Below are positions 1-8,795 of a stretch of DNA of 33,982 nucleotides, in pieces. Within the stretch, counting starts at the first letter, position 1. The number at the start of each line of letters is the position of its first letter. The DNA comes from Flavobacteriaceae bacterium (lineage in GTDB: Bacteria; Bacteroidota; Bacteroidia; Flavobacteriales; Flavobacteriaceae): contig JAAZVY010000015.1 in assembly GCA_018623195.1 (NCBI GenBank), positions 1 to 33,982 on the forward strand, read 5' to 3'. Under the pieces are notes generated by a model. That model saw only the letters and a list, made by a program, of their open reading frames with translations. It did not search any database and was not told where the DNA came from. Position numbers and translations under genes: made by a program.

Positions 1-740
1 GCACGTGAGGCATCGAAAGATTTAATTCTCATTCCGAATGCTGGAGGATGAATCACACCCGCATAAAGCATTCCGTCTTCTTTATAATCAATACCGAAAA
101 GTGATTCTCCGGTTACAATTTTCTTACTGTCTACATTCTTTCTCGATGTGCCAATAATCTTAAACGCATCAATAGGTTTAAGCTCAACTTCCTCTGGCAC
201 TTCTAAAAGCGCTGCGGCTGAAGCTACCTCACCAAAACCTAACTTTCTTCCTGAAGCATCATGATAGATGAAACCTAGATCTGCACGTAATTCATCTGCA
301 GGTACTTCTAAAGTATTCGCAGCGGCGTTAATTAACATTTGACGCGCTGTAGCTCCTGCCTTTCTAAGCGGAGTCCATGCAGCACTGATCGATGTACTCC
401 CCCCTGCCATTTGGTGAAAGAACTTGTTAGAATTAAGGGGCGCCTGCTCAACAATCACATCGTTCCAATCACAATTCAACTCCTCAGCGACAAGCATCGG
501 CATTGAGGTTTTGACATTCTGACCAATTTCTGGATTTGGAGACATAATCGTAATCAGTCCATTTTCACCAATTTTTAGGTATCCATTGATTTCAAACCAT
601 TCTTTAGGCATTGACTTGATTTGCTCTGCACTAAAATTGCAAGACTCTAACCATGGAAAGGCCAGCATCATACCTCCACCGGCAAGCAATGAGCTTTTGA
701 TAAAAAATCGTCTTCCTTGATTTACCTTATTTGTACTCAT
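1..740 (-). CDS. Molybdopterin-binding large subunit of an isoquinoline 1-oxidoreductase-type hydroxylase (N-terminal part, runs off window)
   Basis: The ATG at 738-740 opens a frame that stays open to the window edge, giving the first 246 residues of a protein whose family is usually 700-770 aa. It begins with a Tat-type signal (GRRFFIKSS, Arg10-Arg11) followed by a hydrophobic stretch, so export of the folded cofactor-loaded enzyme is expected. The segments EIGQNVKTSMPMLVAEEL and MAGGSTS resemble the start of the IorB / xanthine dehydrogenase molybdenum-binding chain. It lies 10 bp downstream of the matching 2Fe-2S subunit, which is the usual IorA-IorB order. It would oxidise an aldehyde or N-heterocycle in the periplasm; the substrate cannot be told. 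The catalytic C-terminal part is outside the window. Confidence 0.85.
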   Translation of the reverse strand, partial: MSTNKVNQGRRFFIKSSLLAGGGMMLAFPWLESCNFSAEQIKSMPKEWFEINGYLKIGENGLITIMSPNPEIGQNVKTSMPMLVAEELNCDWNDVIVEQAPLNSNKFFHQMAGGSTSISAAWTPLRKAGATARQMLINAAANTLEVPADELRADLGFIYHDASGRKLGFGEVASAAALLEVPEEVELKPIDAFKIIGTSRKNVDSKKIVTGESLFGIDYKEDGMLYAGVIHPPAFGMRIKSFDASR

Positions 741-750
741 GATTCAGTGA

Positions 751-1209
751 TTAAAGGTTAGCTGCGGCATCCTTAACCGCTTTTTTGATTCGCACATAGG
801 TTCCACAACGACAAAGATTACCCGCCATTGCAGACTCAATTTCTTCGTCTGTAGGGTTCGGATTCTGTTTAAGCAGAGCGGTAGCCGTCATAATCTGTCC
901 TGCCTGGCAATACCCACATTGCGGCACATCTTGTTTGATCCAAGCCAATTGAACCGGATGATCCCCATTTTCTGAAAGACCTTCTATAGTAATTACTTCA
1001 CCGTTACCCACAGCAGATACGGGTAACTGACAAGACCTAACTGCCGTTCCATTAAGATGAATGGTACAAGCTCCACATTGAGCGATACCACATCCGAACT
1101 TAGTACCCACAAGATCTAAGTGATCACGAAGTACCCAAAGCATAGGTGTTGACGGGTCAACCTCAACGGTCTTCGTCTCCCCATTTACAAACAAAGTATA
1201 TTGTGCCAT
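751..1209 (-). CDS. 2Fe-2S subunit of molybdenum hydroxylase (IorA-like)
   Basis: This 152-aa protein has the classic two-cluster layout of the small subunit of xanthine dehydrogenase-family enzymes. A plant-type 2Fe-2S site uses Cys40, Cys45, Cys48 and Cys60 ([17 protein letters not shown]). A C-terminal helical 2Fe-2S domain uses Cys98, Cys101, Cys133 and Cys135 ([19 protein letters not shown]). It passes electrons from the molybdenum centre of the following subunit to an external acceptor. The length is normal for IorA, and it has no signal of its own, so co-export with its Tat-bearing partner is likely. It is the first gene of the two-gene minus-strand operon and is divergent from the nickel permease at 1418. 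Confidence 0.93.
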   Translation of the reverse strand: MAQYTLFVNGETKTVEVDPSTPMLWVLRDHLDLVGTKFGCGIAQCGACTIHLNGTAVRSCQLPVSAVGNGEVITIEGLSENGDHPVQLAWIKQDVPQCGYCQAGQIMTATALLKQNPNPTDEEIESAMAGNLCRCGTYVRIKKAVKDAAANL

Positions 1210-1385
1210 AACAAACTATTTAGCATCAAGTTATAAAATTTCGGCCCTGTTTTTTAGGCTCAGTCTAAAATTAACATATGCCTCTTTTCACAGAACTACC
1301 TCAATTTCAGGATTAAATACCAAAATTAAGGTGAGTGAAGGTTACTTAACACGATGAATACTACTGGTTTAATTAGGATAAATAG

Positions 1386-1396
1386 TATTTTCGAAA
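1386..1396 (+). promoter_or_regulatory. Possible -7 box of the nickel permease gene
   Basis: TATTTTCGAAA lies about 20 bases before the permease ATG. TATTTTCG is one mismatch from the Bacteroidota -7 consensus TAnnTTTG, but no good TTG is seen at -33. The same 11-mer recurs in front of the DUF4198-like nickel gene (15752-15762, minus strand). Confidence 0.25.
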
Positions 1397-1417
1397 GGCA
1401 ACCAACAACAATTAACT

Positions 1418-2014
1418 ATGCTACTTTCATTCTGGAGTGGATTACTTACCTCGAGTTCACATGTACTGTCAGGTCCTGATCACCTTGCAGCAATAACGCC
1501 TTTAGGCCTTCACTCTACTTCGAAATCCTATCGTGTCGGTTTAAGTTGGGGCGCCGGACACCTCATTGGTATTGGGTTAATTGCTACGCTGTACATTTTA
1601 TTTAGTGATCTAATACCTGTAGATTATATTGCTAGCTATAGTGAACAAGCGGTTGGTTTATTTTTGATACTGGTGGGCCTATGGTCACTTCGACAACGAG
1701 AAGCAAAAACGCATTCGAGTAAAACCCTATTATCTACCTCATTCTCAGTGGGTGTTGTTCACGGGTTTGCCGGAGTAGCACACTTCATTTTATTAATCCC
1801 GGTTCTATCATCGAATAGCACCTTAGAAACCATTCTTTATCTCATCGGATTTATCGGAGGAACCCTAGGCGCCATGACGTTATTCGCCTATTTGTTGGGC
1901 CTTATGTACAAAAGAGGGGCGATTGCCAAAGAATCAGGAGTAAAGAAAATACAGAGAGCAGGAGCAATTTTTGCAATCGTCGTCGGTTGTTACTGGATCT
2001 ATCTTTCGATCTAG
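1418..2014 (+). CDS. UreH/RcnA-like nickel permease, probably serving the hydrogenase
   Basis: This 198-aa integral membrane protein has about six hydrophobic segments. Near the N-terminus it carries H-x4-GPDHLAA (His15, Asp21, His22), which recalls the HX4DH metal-binding motif of NiCoT/RcnA/UreH-type nickel-cobalt carriers. GLSWGAGHLIG (His48) and GVVHGFAGVAH add further membrane histidines typical of the superfamily. Its stop codon overlaps that of the NHL-repeat gene by 4 bp, convergently, so it sits at the tail of the hydrogenase operon. Family and position together point to Ni2+ transport for [NiFe]-centre assembly. The direction (uptake or efflux) and the exact ion are inferred, not seen. 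Confidence 0.8.
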   Translation: MLLSFWSGLLTSSSHVLSGPDHLAAITPLGLHSTSKSYRVGLSWGAGHLIGIGLIATLYILFSDLIPVDYIASYSEQAVGLFLILVGLWSLRQREAKTHSSKTLLSTSFSVGVVHGFAGVAHFILLIPVLSSNSTLETILYLIGFIGGTLGAMTLFAYLLGLMYKRGAIAKESGVKKIQRAGAIFAIVVGCYWIYLSI

Positions 2015-3105
2015 AATTTTAAATCGGCAACTACTATTCGGTGATTTCCGGTATCAGCAATCACCAGCTTTTGACCCATTACACCTATAGAAAAAGGCCA
2101 GTAGATCGCTTTTTCTGTGCCCATGAGCGTCTGAGAATACTCGCTTGAAGTGTTAAAATCAGGTCTACCAATAACGAGTTGAGCTTCTGAATTATTATGG
2201 TCAGGTATTTGATCAAAAAATAAAATCCGACTATTTCCGGTATCATTAATAAGTATCCCGTTTTTATAAAAACAGCTATCATATACCCAATTCAAACATC
2301 GCTTATTAGGTTGTAAAAGAAACTGATTTTGACCCGATTGCTTTAAGTCATTTTGACCAAAGACAATTTCAGCTTTACTACTCAGAGCGTCTTTCCAATT
2401 CTTCCAATAAAGCACTCTAAAAAATTGAGTGTCCGCTATTAACAGCTCTCCCTTCGGACTAATTTTTACCGAGTAAGGCCATATCGGATCGTCTGATTCG
2501 TAATCTCTCTCATCAAAAGAAGGTTTACCTATTACATGATCGGCTGATTGATATGACTGTTCTGGGATGCTGTTATAAACTAGAACTCTTCGATTTCCTG
2601 TGTCGGCTATCCACAATCGCTGACCGTCACAAAAAATACCATAAGGCCAATTCAGTGACTGAGCAGAAGGCGCCTTACCCATTCCTTCCACATTGGGTTG
2701 ATTATTTTCGAAGTCAGGTTGCCCGATAACTACATCTGCAGCGGCACCATTTACGTCAGGAAAATGATTCCAAATAAGCACTCGGTGATTCCAGGCATCA
2801 GCGACGATTATTTTATCTCCTTCACACCAGATACTTGTTGGGTACAACAGTGTAGAAGCACTAGCTACATCCCCTTGATTTCTCGAAGTGGCAGCACCAT
2901 CTGATTGACCTAAAATAAGATCAGGTTCACGACTAAACCCCTCAGCGGGATTCTTCCATATAAGTACTCGGTTCTGACCCGTATCGCATACCGCAAAAAT
3001 CTTGTCGTTCAACAATACTCCTCTTGGGGCTAGAAAGGGCTTTTGATCAGGTCCTTTAAATACAATCGGATTAGCTACATGTTCTCCTAGAGTTTCAAGT
3101 CTCAT
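2011..3105 (-). CDS. NHL-repeat beta-propeller protein, last gene of the hydrogenase operon
   Basis: This 364-aa protein consists of about six repeats of a 50-60 residue unit. Each has the pattern ADTGNxRVLxW, then a variable loop, then A-x-x-VIGQPDF (for example NHRVLIWNHFPD, NRRVLVYNSIPE, NSRILFFDQIPD). These match NHL/six-bladed propeller repeats. There is no signal peptide or membrane segment, so it should be cytoplasmic. It starts 1 bp after the hypE stop and is therefore part of the hyp operon. Its role is unknown. Propellers of this kind are protein-interaction platforms, so a part in assembling or docking the hydrogenase is possible. From memory, NHL proteins also occur in other group 2a hydrogenase clusters; this needs a neighbourhood search. 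Confidence 0.88.
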   Translation of the reverse strand: MRLETLGEHVANPIVFKGPDQKPFLAPRGVLLNDKIFAVCDTGQNRVLIWKNPAEGFSREPDLILGQSDGAATSRNQGDVASASTLLYPTSIWCEGDKIIVADAWNHRVLIWNHFPDVNGAAADVVIGQPDFENNQPNVEGMGKAPSAQSLNWPYGIFCDGQRLWIADTGNRRVLVYNSIPEQSYQSADHVIGKPSFDERDYESDDPIWPYSVKISPKGELLIADTQFFRVLYWKNWKDALSSKAEIVFGQNDLKQSGQNQFLLQPNKRCLNWVYDSCFYKNGILINDTGNSRILFFDQIPDHNNSEAQLVIGRPDFNTSSEYSQTLMGTEKAIYWPFSIGVMGQKLVIADTGNHRIVVADLKF

Positions 3106-3106
3106 T

Positions 3107-4138
3107 TTAACAAATTCTAGGAAGTTGACTACCAGGAAGCATAGAAATGACCCGCTTACCTCCCATAGGAGTATCCATGATTACTTGTTTAGGGTGTTCT
3201 TCTACCATTTTACCGATCATAGCAGGTCTGTGTCCCAAAGCTTTGAGGTTTTCTTGAACCTCCTCAGCTAATTGATCTGGGCAGAAAATAAGATATACAC
3301 CTTCGTTTGCTACGTACAATGGATCTAGACCAAGGAGTTCACATGCGCCAGCAACCTGATCTTCAACAGGTACTTTTTCATGAGTTAATTCAACTCCCAA
3401 ATTTGTTTTTGAAGCGATTTCATTGAGCACCGTTGCTACCCCCCCTCTTGTTGGATCGGTGACTAAATGTATCTGATCCGCGAAAGCATTAATCAAAGAT
3501 TCCACCGAATGGTTTAATGCTCTTGAGTCACTTTTAATCTCAGATTCAAACGCTAACCCCTCACGCTTAGACATGATTGCCATACCGTGATTCGCGATAC
3601 TATCTGTCAAGATAATTGCATCTCCTTTAGACACCCTAGAAGGACTAATTGAGGCCTTCGGTAAATAGGATCCAACTCCTGTTGTATTAATAAATATCTT
3701 ATCTCCAGAGCCTCTATCGACCACTTTAGTATCACCGGTAACAATCTTAACGCCTGCCTTACGACAAGCAATCGCGATATCATCTACAATCTTCCAAAGT
3801 TCACTAACTGCAAGGCCTTCTTCAATGATGAGACTTAGGGTAAGATATAATGGCTTGGCGCCACACATAGCAACGTCATTAACCGTTCCGTTAACTGCTA
3901 AATCTCCAATACTCCCTCCAGGAAAAAATATTGGAGAAACGATGAAACTATCCGTAGACATAGCCATCTTTTCGTCGGTTGCAATGCATGCGCCGTCATG
4001 TTCAGAATTCACCAATACATCGCCTAGAATCTCGAAAACACCTTGATTCAAAAGACGGTGAGTTAAAAGGCCACCACTGCCGTGTCCTAAAGTAACCACA
4101 TCAAAATCAAGCTTTGGGGTCGGGCAAGATAACTGCAT
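3107..4138 (-). CDS. hypE: Hydrogenase maturation protein HypE
   Basis: HypE takes the carbamoyl group made by HypF onto its C-terminal cysteine and dehydrates it with ATP to a thiocyanate, the source of the cyanide ligands of the [NiFe] centre. The 343-aa protein ends in PRIC, the hallmark terminal cysteine (Cys343). It also has the AIR-synthase-like ATP-binding features GHGSGG near residue 20, STDSFIVSP, GDLAVNGTVNDVAMCGA and TDPTRGGVATVLNE. Its ATG directly abuts the hypD stop (TAG-ATG), which implies translational coupling. Length and motifs are normal. Confidence 0.98.
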   Translation of the reverse strand: MQLSCPTPKLDFDVVTLGHGSGGLLTHRLLNQGVFEILGDVLVNSEHDGACIATDEKMAMSTDSFIVSPIFFPGGSIGDLAVNGTVNDVAMCGAKPLYLTLSLIIEEGLAVSELWKIVDDIAIACRKAGVKIVTGDTKVVDRGSGDKIFINTTGVGSYLPKASISPSRVSKGDAIILTDSIANHGMAIMSKREGLAFESEIKSDSRALNHSVESLINAFADQIHLVTDPTRGGVATVLNEIASKTNLGVELTHEKVPVEDQVAGACELLGLDPLYVANEGVYLIFCPDQLAEEVQENLKALGHRPAMIGKMVEEHPKQVIMDTPMGGKRVISMLPGSQLPRIC

Positions 4139-5236
4139 CTAATTGGAGATTGAAGTTCCTGAAAAATGATAATAGGCCGCACATGCTCCTTCACTACTAA
4201 CCATTGGAGCACCTAAAGGATTTTCTGGAGTACATTTTTTACCGAAATGAGGACATTGACTTGGCTTCTTTAACCCCTTCATAATCTCACCAGATATACA
4301 CTCTGTTTTTTCCTCAGGAGCATCTACAGAAATTCCAAATTTCTTGACAGCATCAAAAGCTTCAAAATTATCTTGAATCTTATAACCACTCGAGGGCATT
4401 TCACCAATGCCACGCCATACTTGGTCACTAACCTCAAACACCTGCTCAATAATGGCTCTAGCCTCCTTATTTCCTTCTTCGCGAACAATTCGAGAGTACT
4501 GATTTTCTACTTCGTGGGTTCCTAACTCTAGTTGTTTTACCACCATAAGTATTCCTTGAATCACATCAATAGGCTCAAAACCGGTAACAACAATGGGCAC
4601 CTTATATTCTGAAGCTAAAGGGTAGTACTGTCCGTTACCCATTATGGTACACACGTGACCTGCTGCCAAGAATCCATCAATTTTACTAAGTGGGTCATTA
4701 ATTACGGCTTTAATAGCAGGTGGCACAAGCACATGTGATGCTAGTATGCTATAGTTGGTTATTCCTTCTCTCTTGGCATGTACTAGAGAAAGGGCATTCG
4801 CGGGGGCAGTAGTTTCAAAGCCGACAGCGAAAAAAATAACTTCCTTCGTTGGGTTGTCTTTAGCAATTGCAACCGCTTCTAATGGAGAATATAAAATTCG
4901 AACATCAGCCCCTTGTGCTTTTGCCTCTAATAAATTCTGATTCGATCCTGGTACTCGAAGCATATCTCCGAAAGAACACAAGATCACGTTAGGGCGCATC
5001 GCCAAATCAATGGCCGCATCGATAAGATGTATAGGGGTCACACAAACGGGACAACCAGGACCATGAATCATAGTGATTTCTGACGGTAGAACGTCGATAA
5101 TCCCATTCTTTACAAGACTATGAGTCTGACCTCCACAAACCTCCATTATAGACCAGGGCCTAGTAACTGTTCTGCGAATCTCATCTAATATCTTTCTAGC
5201 TAATACCGGGTCTCGGTACTCCTTCAAATACTTCAT
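4139..5236 (-). CDS. hypD: Hydrogenase maturation iron-sulfur protein HypD
   Basis: HypD, with HypC, is the scaffold on which Fe(CN)2CO is assembled. The 365-aa protein contains the conserved blocks MEVCGGQTHS (Cys34), HGPGCPVCVTP (Cys62, Cys65) and CSFGDMLRVPGS (Cys87). The C-terminal 4Fe-4S region includes CPHFGKKC, ENPLGAPMVSSEGACAAYYHF and further cysteines. Its start overlaps the hypC stop by 4 bp (ATGA), and it is followed without a gap by hypE. This is the usual hypCDE order. Nothing essential appears to be missing. Confidence 0.98.
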   Translation of the reverse strand: MKYLKEYRDPVLARKILDEIRRTVTRPWSIMEVCGGQTHSLVKNGIIDVLPSEITMIHGPGCPVCVTPIHLIDAAIDLAMRPNVILCSFGDMLRVPGSNQNLLEAKAQGADVRILYSPLEAVAIAKDNPTKEVIFFAVGFETTAPANALSLVHAKREGITNYSILASHVLVPPAIKAVINDPLSKIDGFLAAGHVCTIMGNGQYYPLASEYKVPIVVTGFEPIDVIQGILMVVKQLELGTHEVENQYSRIVREEGNKEARAIIEQVFEVSDQVWRGIGEMPSSGYKIQDNFEAFDAVKKFGISVDAPEEKTECISGEIMKGLKKPSQCPHFGKKCTPENPLGAPMVSSEGACAAYYHFSGTSISN

Positions 5237-5508
5237 TCTGTTTTTGGTAGGTATTCATCAATGTCTTCAAGCTCTCCGACTTCTCCGATTTCTCGCAGGT
5301 ACTCGAAGGTTTTCTTAGCCTCTTCTTCATCAACCTTACTGATCGCTACACCTACGTGTACAAGAACATAGTCTCCAATTTCTGCAGTAGGTAACATCTC
5401 AAGGCTTGCCGATTTCATAATACCTCCGAAAGAAACTTGGGCTTTTCTAAGTAGACCCCCATGGAGTTCTTCAATTGATTTAATCTGACCAGGAACTGCT
5501 AGGCACAT
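5233..5508 (-). CDS. hypC: Hydrogenase maturation chaperone HypC
   Basis: This 91-aa protein starts MCLAVPGQ, the family signature. Cys2, exposed after Met removal, binds the iron precursor together with HypD and carries it to the large subunit. The middle segment GDYVLVHVGVAISKVDEEEA is typical of the HypC/HupF OB-like fold. It lies 6 bp after hypF and overlaps hypD by 4 bp. Only one HypC-type chaperone is found in the window, so it probably serves HupL directly. Confidence 0.97.
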   Translation of the reverse strand: MCLAVPGQIKSIEELHGGLLRKAQVSFGGIMKSASLEMLPTAEIGDYVLVHVGVAISKVDEEEAKKTFEYLREIGEVGELEDIDEYLPKTE

Positions 5509-5514
5509 TGTTGT

Positions 5515-7737
5515 TTAGTTTATATGGTGATTATGGTAAAGTTGACCTATCGGAATTCCAGAATCGTTAGGAGAACTTATGCTATTAAAATATAAATTTA
5601 TTTGAACATTACGGGCGTAACCCTCAATGAAATGGATAAGCAACCCGTTCTGAAACACCCCTCCGCTACAAACCACCTCTTTGTATTGGTTCTTCAAAGC
5701 AAAAGAAACCAATTGGTAGGCTATAGTTGCAATAAAATTCAAGGCCAATTCACCGATCGGCCTACCCACTTCTATCCCCTCTTCAATCACCCTCAAATAA
5801 GACTCGAAACTATGGTCAACCTTAAAAGGTTTAGGTTGGTAATGGCTGTGATGCTTTAGATATCTTGCTGCTAATGCTTCAACTTTCATTGCGGCTTCTC
5901 CTTCATAACTATTTACTTGAGTTACACCTAACAGAGCAGCAACAGCATCAAAGAGCCTACCCATAGAACGAATTCTTCCTTTGGAGATCTTTCGAAGTTT
6001 ACGGTATAACTCAAGTTCAACAGGGTTAAATAAAGTGGAGATTGTTTTTGAATCGGGATAGATTGAGAGTAAAGACAATCGTGTTTCAGAAGACATTTTG
6101 TCGCCCGCTATGACTGGATAAAAGGAGAATACCTCTATCGGAGTGATTTTTCCTTGATGGTATTCAAATAGCTCAGCCCCACCTAGTTTTTCACCTTCAA
6201 GAAATCCAACTCCGTCAAGAACAATCCCAAATATACTCGTCTTTCTATGAAACAATCCATGATCCGCCAGGCCTGAGCAAAAATGAGCCTCATGGTGTGG
6301 GATTGATTTTAGCGGAACCTTAAATTCATTTGAAAAAGACTCGGCTAGGGCACGGGAAAAATATCCAGGATGAGCGTCTATTAAGAGCTCTTGCGGTTTT
6401 AGGTCTAATACATTTACCAGATGTCTAAGGCTGAATTTCATTCGCTCCTGAACTTCAAAACTTTCTAAATTCCCGAAATAAGGGCTGAGATAGCACTTGC
6501 CTTCGTGAAAAAGCGCATAATGCGCCTTCATATCTGCACCGAAAGCAATCACCGTATGATCACCAGGTTGAGTATTACTAATGTAATTTGGAGTCAACCC
6601 CCTAGCCGGTCGTATTATGATTGGATGATCCCCTACCATTCTGGTCACCGAATCATCCATAGGGTGAACGATATCTAAGTAGTGATATAGGTATAAATCT
6701 ACAATGCCCTCCAATAAACGTTTTGCTTCGTTAATGCCAGCAATTAGCGGAGATCCGCCTCTGTTACCACTGGTAGCAATTAACGGTTTCCCAAATTGTT
6801 GGCTAATAAGGTACACCAAGGGGTTTGAGGGGAGCATCACCCCTATTTCATTTAATCCAGGAGCTATGTTTTTTGCAAGCTTAGTATTTGAAGCCGATTC
6901 TAAAAGAACGATAGGGCCAACCGCCGAGCATAATAATTCTGCTTGGTTTTTTTCAATTTTGAAGTCTTCAGCAAGACAATCAAAATCTTGGTATACTACC
7001 GCAAAAGGTTTCTGAGGTCTGTTCTTGCGGCTCCGAAGACGTTCAATCACCTTTTCGTTCGTTGCATCCGCCATTAATAGAAAACCTGTCGTTGTTTGAA
7101 CAGCAATGATCTTTCCTTGAGTTAAATAAAGAACTGCTTCCTCGATTAAATCGGTCCCCTTCGGGGCCTCAGGATAGGTAACTAGTTGAGGTCCGCAAGT
7201 TTTGCAACTATTGGTCTGCGAATGAAATCTACGATCGTTAGTATCTGCATATTCTCTTGAACAATCTGCACACATTTTAAAATCAGTGATGCTCAGTTGT
7301 TCTCTATCGAAAGGAAAGCCCTTAGCTATTGCGAATCTAGGACCGCAAATGGTACAAGTAGTAAAGGGATAATCTTTTCTTCTAGGATGCGTTTTTAAAT
7401 CTTCTATACAAGAATCACAAAGCTTAAAATCTGGAGTCAACCGAAGGTTTAAAACTCCCGAATTCATCGATGGATCAATTGAAAAACCATCATCGATCTT
7501 CAAATCTTGCTCTGAAGACTTCTCAAAAGATTCGATCCATGCCGCTGACGGTTTCTCATCAAAAATTCGCTTTCGAAAGTTTTCAGCTAGCAATCTATCT
7601 GCGGCAAATTCAACAACTACCCCCTGTTCAGAATTAAAAACCCTTCCATTGATTTTTAATACGTCAGCGAGTTTTTTAATAAAAGGCCTGAAGCCGACCC
7701 CTTGGACGATTCCACCTATGGTAAATCTCCAATACAA
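5515..7737 (-). CDS. hypF: Carbamoyltransferase HypF
   Basis: HypF uses carbamoyl phosphate and ATP to make the carbamoyl group passed to HypE. The 740-aa protein shows the full domain order. An acylphosphatase domain is at residues 1-90 (GIVQGVGFRPFI). Two zinc-finger pairs are at Cys107/Cys110/Cys128/Cys131 and Cys156/Cys159/Cys178/Cys181. A YrdC-like nucleotide-binding domain spans about 195-380 (includes KNRPQKPFAVV and ATSGNRGGSP). A Kae1/TobZ-like domain follows to the end (HHEAHFCSGL, LDGVGF, CSGGVFQN). The length is standard for the family, with no frameshift. It is 3 bp from hypB and 6 bp from hypC. Confidence 0.98.
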   Translation of the reverse strand: MYWRFTIGGIVQGVGFRPFIKKLADVLKINGRVFNSEQGVVVEFAADRLLAENFRKRIFDEKPSAAWIESFEKSSEQDLKIDDGFSIDPSMNSGVLNLRLTPDFKLCDSCIEDLKTHPRRKDYPFTTCTICGPRFAIAKGFPFDREQLSITDFKMCADCSREYADTNDRRFHSQTNSCKTCGPQLVTYPEAPKGTDLIEEAVLYLTQGKIIAVQTTTGFLLMADATNEKVIERLRSRKNRPQKPFAVVYQDFDCLAEDFKIEKNQAELLCSAVGPIVLLESASNTKLAKNIAPGLNEIGVMLPSNPLVYLISQQFGKPLIATSGNRGGSPLIAGINEAKRLLEGIVDLYLYHYLDIVHPMDDSVTRMVGDHPIIIRPARGLTPNYISNTQPGDHTVIAFGADMKAHYALFHEGKCYLSPYFGNLESFEVQERMKFSLRHLVNVLDLKPQELLIDAHPGYFSRALAESFSNEFKVPLKSIPHHEAHFCSGLADHGLFHRKTSIFGIVLDGVGFLEGEKLGGAELFEYHQGKITPIEVFSFYPVIAGDKMSSETRLSLLSIYPDSKTISTLFNPVELELYRKLRKISKGRIRSMGRLFDAVAALLGVTQVNSYEGEAAMKVEALAARYLKHHSHYQPKPFKVDHSFESYLRVIEEGIEVGRPIGELALNFIATIAYQLVSFALKNQYKEVVCSGGVFQNGLLIHFIEGYARNVQINLYFNSISSPNDSGIPIGQLYHNHHIN

Positions 7738-7740
7738 GAT

Positions 7741-8442
7741 TTAGATGGACTTTTTTTCTTTAACCTTCTCTAGAATCCAATCACACCAAGTATCAATTCC
7801 TTCTTCACTTAAAGATGAAATTTGAATCACCTCTAATTCATGATTGATCTCTCGTGCATCCTTTACTACTGCATCGACAGAGAAAGGAAGATAAGGTAAT
7901 AGATCTGCTTTGGATACTAGCATTAGGTCACTTGTTAGAAACATCTTCGGATACTTCTTGGGCTTATCGTCTCCTTCAGTAGTCGCCATAAGAGTAATTC
8001 TATAGTCCTCACCTAAATCAAATGAAGAAGGACAAACTAAGTTTCCTACATTTTCAATAAACAGAACATCCAAGTTCTCAAGATCAAATTGATCTAAGAT
8101 CTGATGAACCATTTGCGCCTCCAAATGACAAATGCCTCCAGTGACAATCTGTAGCGCAAAAATGCCCGTTTGACGAATACGATCCGCATCACGTTCTGTC
8201 TCAAGATCCCCAACCATCACAGCTAGGTTAAGCTTGTCTTTCAACTTTTCTGCAGTCTTCTGCATCAAGGTTGTTTTACCGCTACCCGCAGAAGAAGTTA
8301 CGTTAATCAGTAAGGTCTTTGTTTCCTTCATTTTAGACCTAATGATTTCGGCTACATAATCATTGGCCTTTAACAAATGAATATTCGTATTCTCACACTG
8401 CACATTCCCACGAGCAGCTTTAGTTGATTTTTCTACACTCAT
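7741..8442 (-). CDS. hypB: Nickel-insertion GTPase HypB
   Basis: HypB is the GTPase that, with HypA, loads nickel into the hydrogenase large subunit. The 233-aa protein has a P-loop (TSSAGSGKTT, Lys56), the GGICHLEA metal site at the dimer interface (Cys105, His106), ENVGNLVCPSSFDLGE (Cys137), and VSKADLLP as the guanine-specificity motif. It lacks both the N-terminal CxxCGC nickel site of E. coli-type HypB and the His-rich nickel-storage stretch of HypB from diazotrophs. Storage or buffering of nickel may instead fall to the His-rich protein at 14752-15732 (inference). It lies 2 bp after hypA. Confidence 0.97.
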   Translation of the reverse strand: MSVEKSTKAARGNVQCENTNIHLLKANDYVAEIIRSKMKETKTLLINVTSSAGSGKTTLMQKTAEKLKDKLNLAVMVGDLETERDADRIRQTGIFALQIVTGGICHLEAQMVHQILDQFDLENLDVLFIENVGNLVCPSSFDLGEDYRITLMATTEGDDKPKKYPKMFLTSDLMLVSKADLLPYLPFSVDAVVKDAREINHELEVIQISSLSEEGIDTWCDWILEKVKEKKSI

Positions 8443-8444
8443 AA

Positions 8445-8795
8445 TTAATCGTCGTTAAATTCTACTTTATGAATCAACATTTCTTCGCCTTGAATAACCT
8501 CCTTAGATGGGGCCCCACAAGACTTACAAATAAATTTATAGTTCTGTACTTCTGAATCGACGTCACAGGATGAACAATGAATGACTAGTGGCGTTGATTC
8601 AATTTCTAAGGATACCTTAGAGAAGGTAGGATAGGTTTGTTGAAACGCTTCAAAGGCGTTCATTAGTAGGCGAGGTTCAATATTAGAAAGAATCCCAACC
8701 TTAAGAAATATCCGTTCAAGAGAGTTCAGTCGATCCTCACCAAACTCCATCTCTAGAGTTCGAGCTACACTGTTTATGATAGAAGTCTCATGCAT
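8445..8795 (-). CDS. hypA: Nickel metallochaperone HypA
   Basis: This 116-aa protein starts MHETSI. His2 with the N-terminal amine is the known nickel ligand of the family. The zinc finger is Cys74-x2-Cys77 and Cys90-x2-Cys93 (HCSSCDVD, FICKSCG). The start codon shares one base with the stop of the preceding TPR gene (TAATG), so the two are translationally coupled. Length and motifs are canonical. Confidence 0.97.
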   Translation of the reverse strand: MHETSIINSVARTLEMEFGEDRLNSLERIFLKVGILSNIEPRLLMNAFEAFQQTYPTFSKVSLEIESTPLVIHCSSCDVDSEVQNYKFICKSCGAPSKEVIQGEEMLIHKVEFNDD

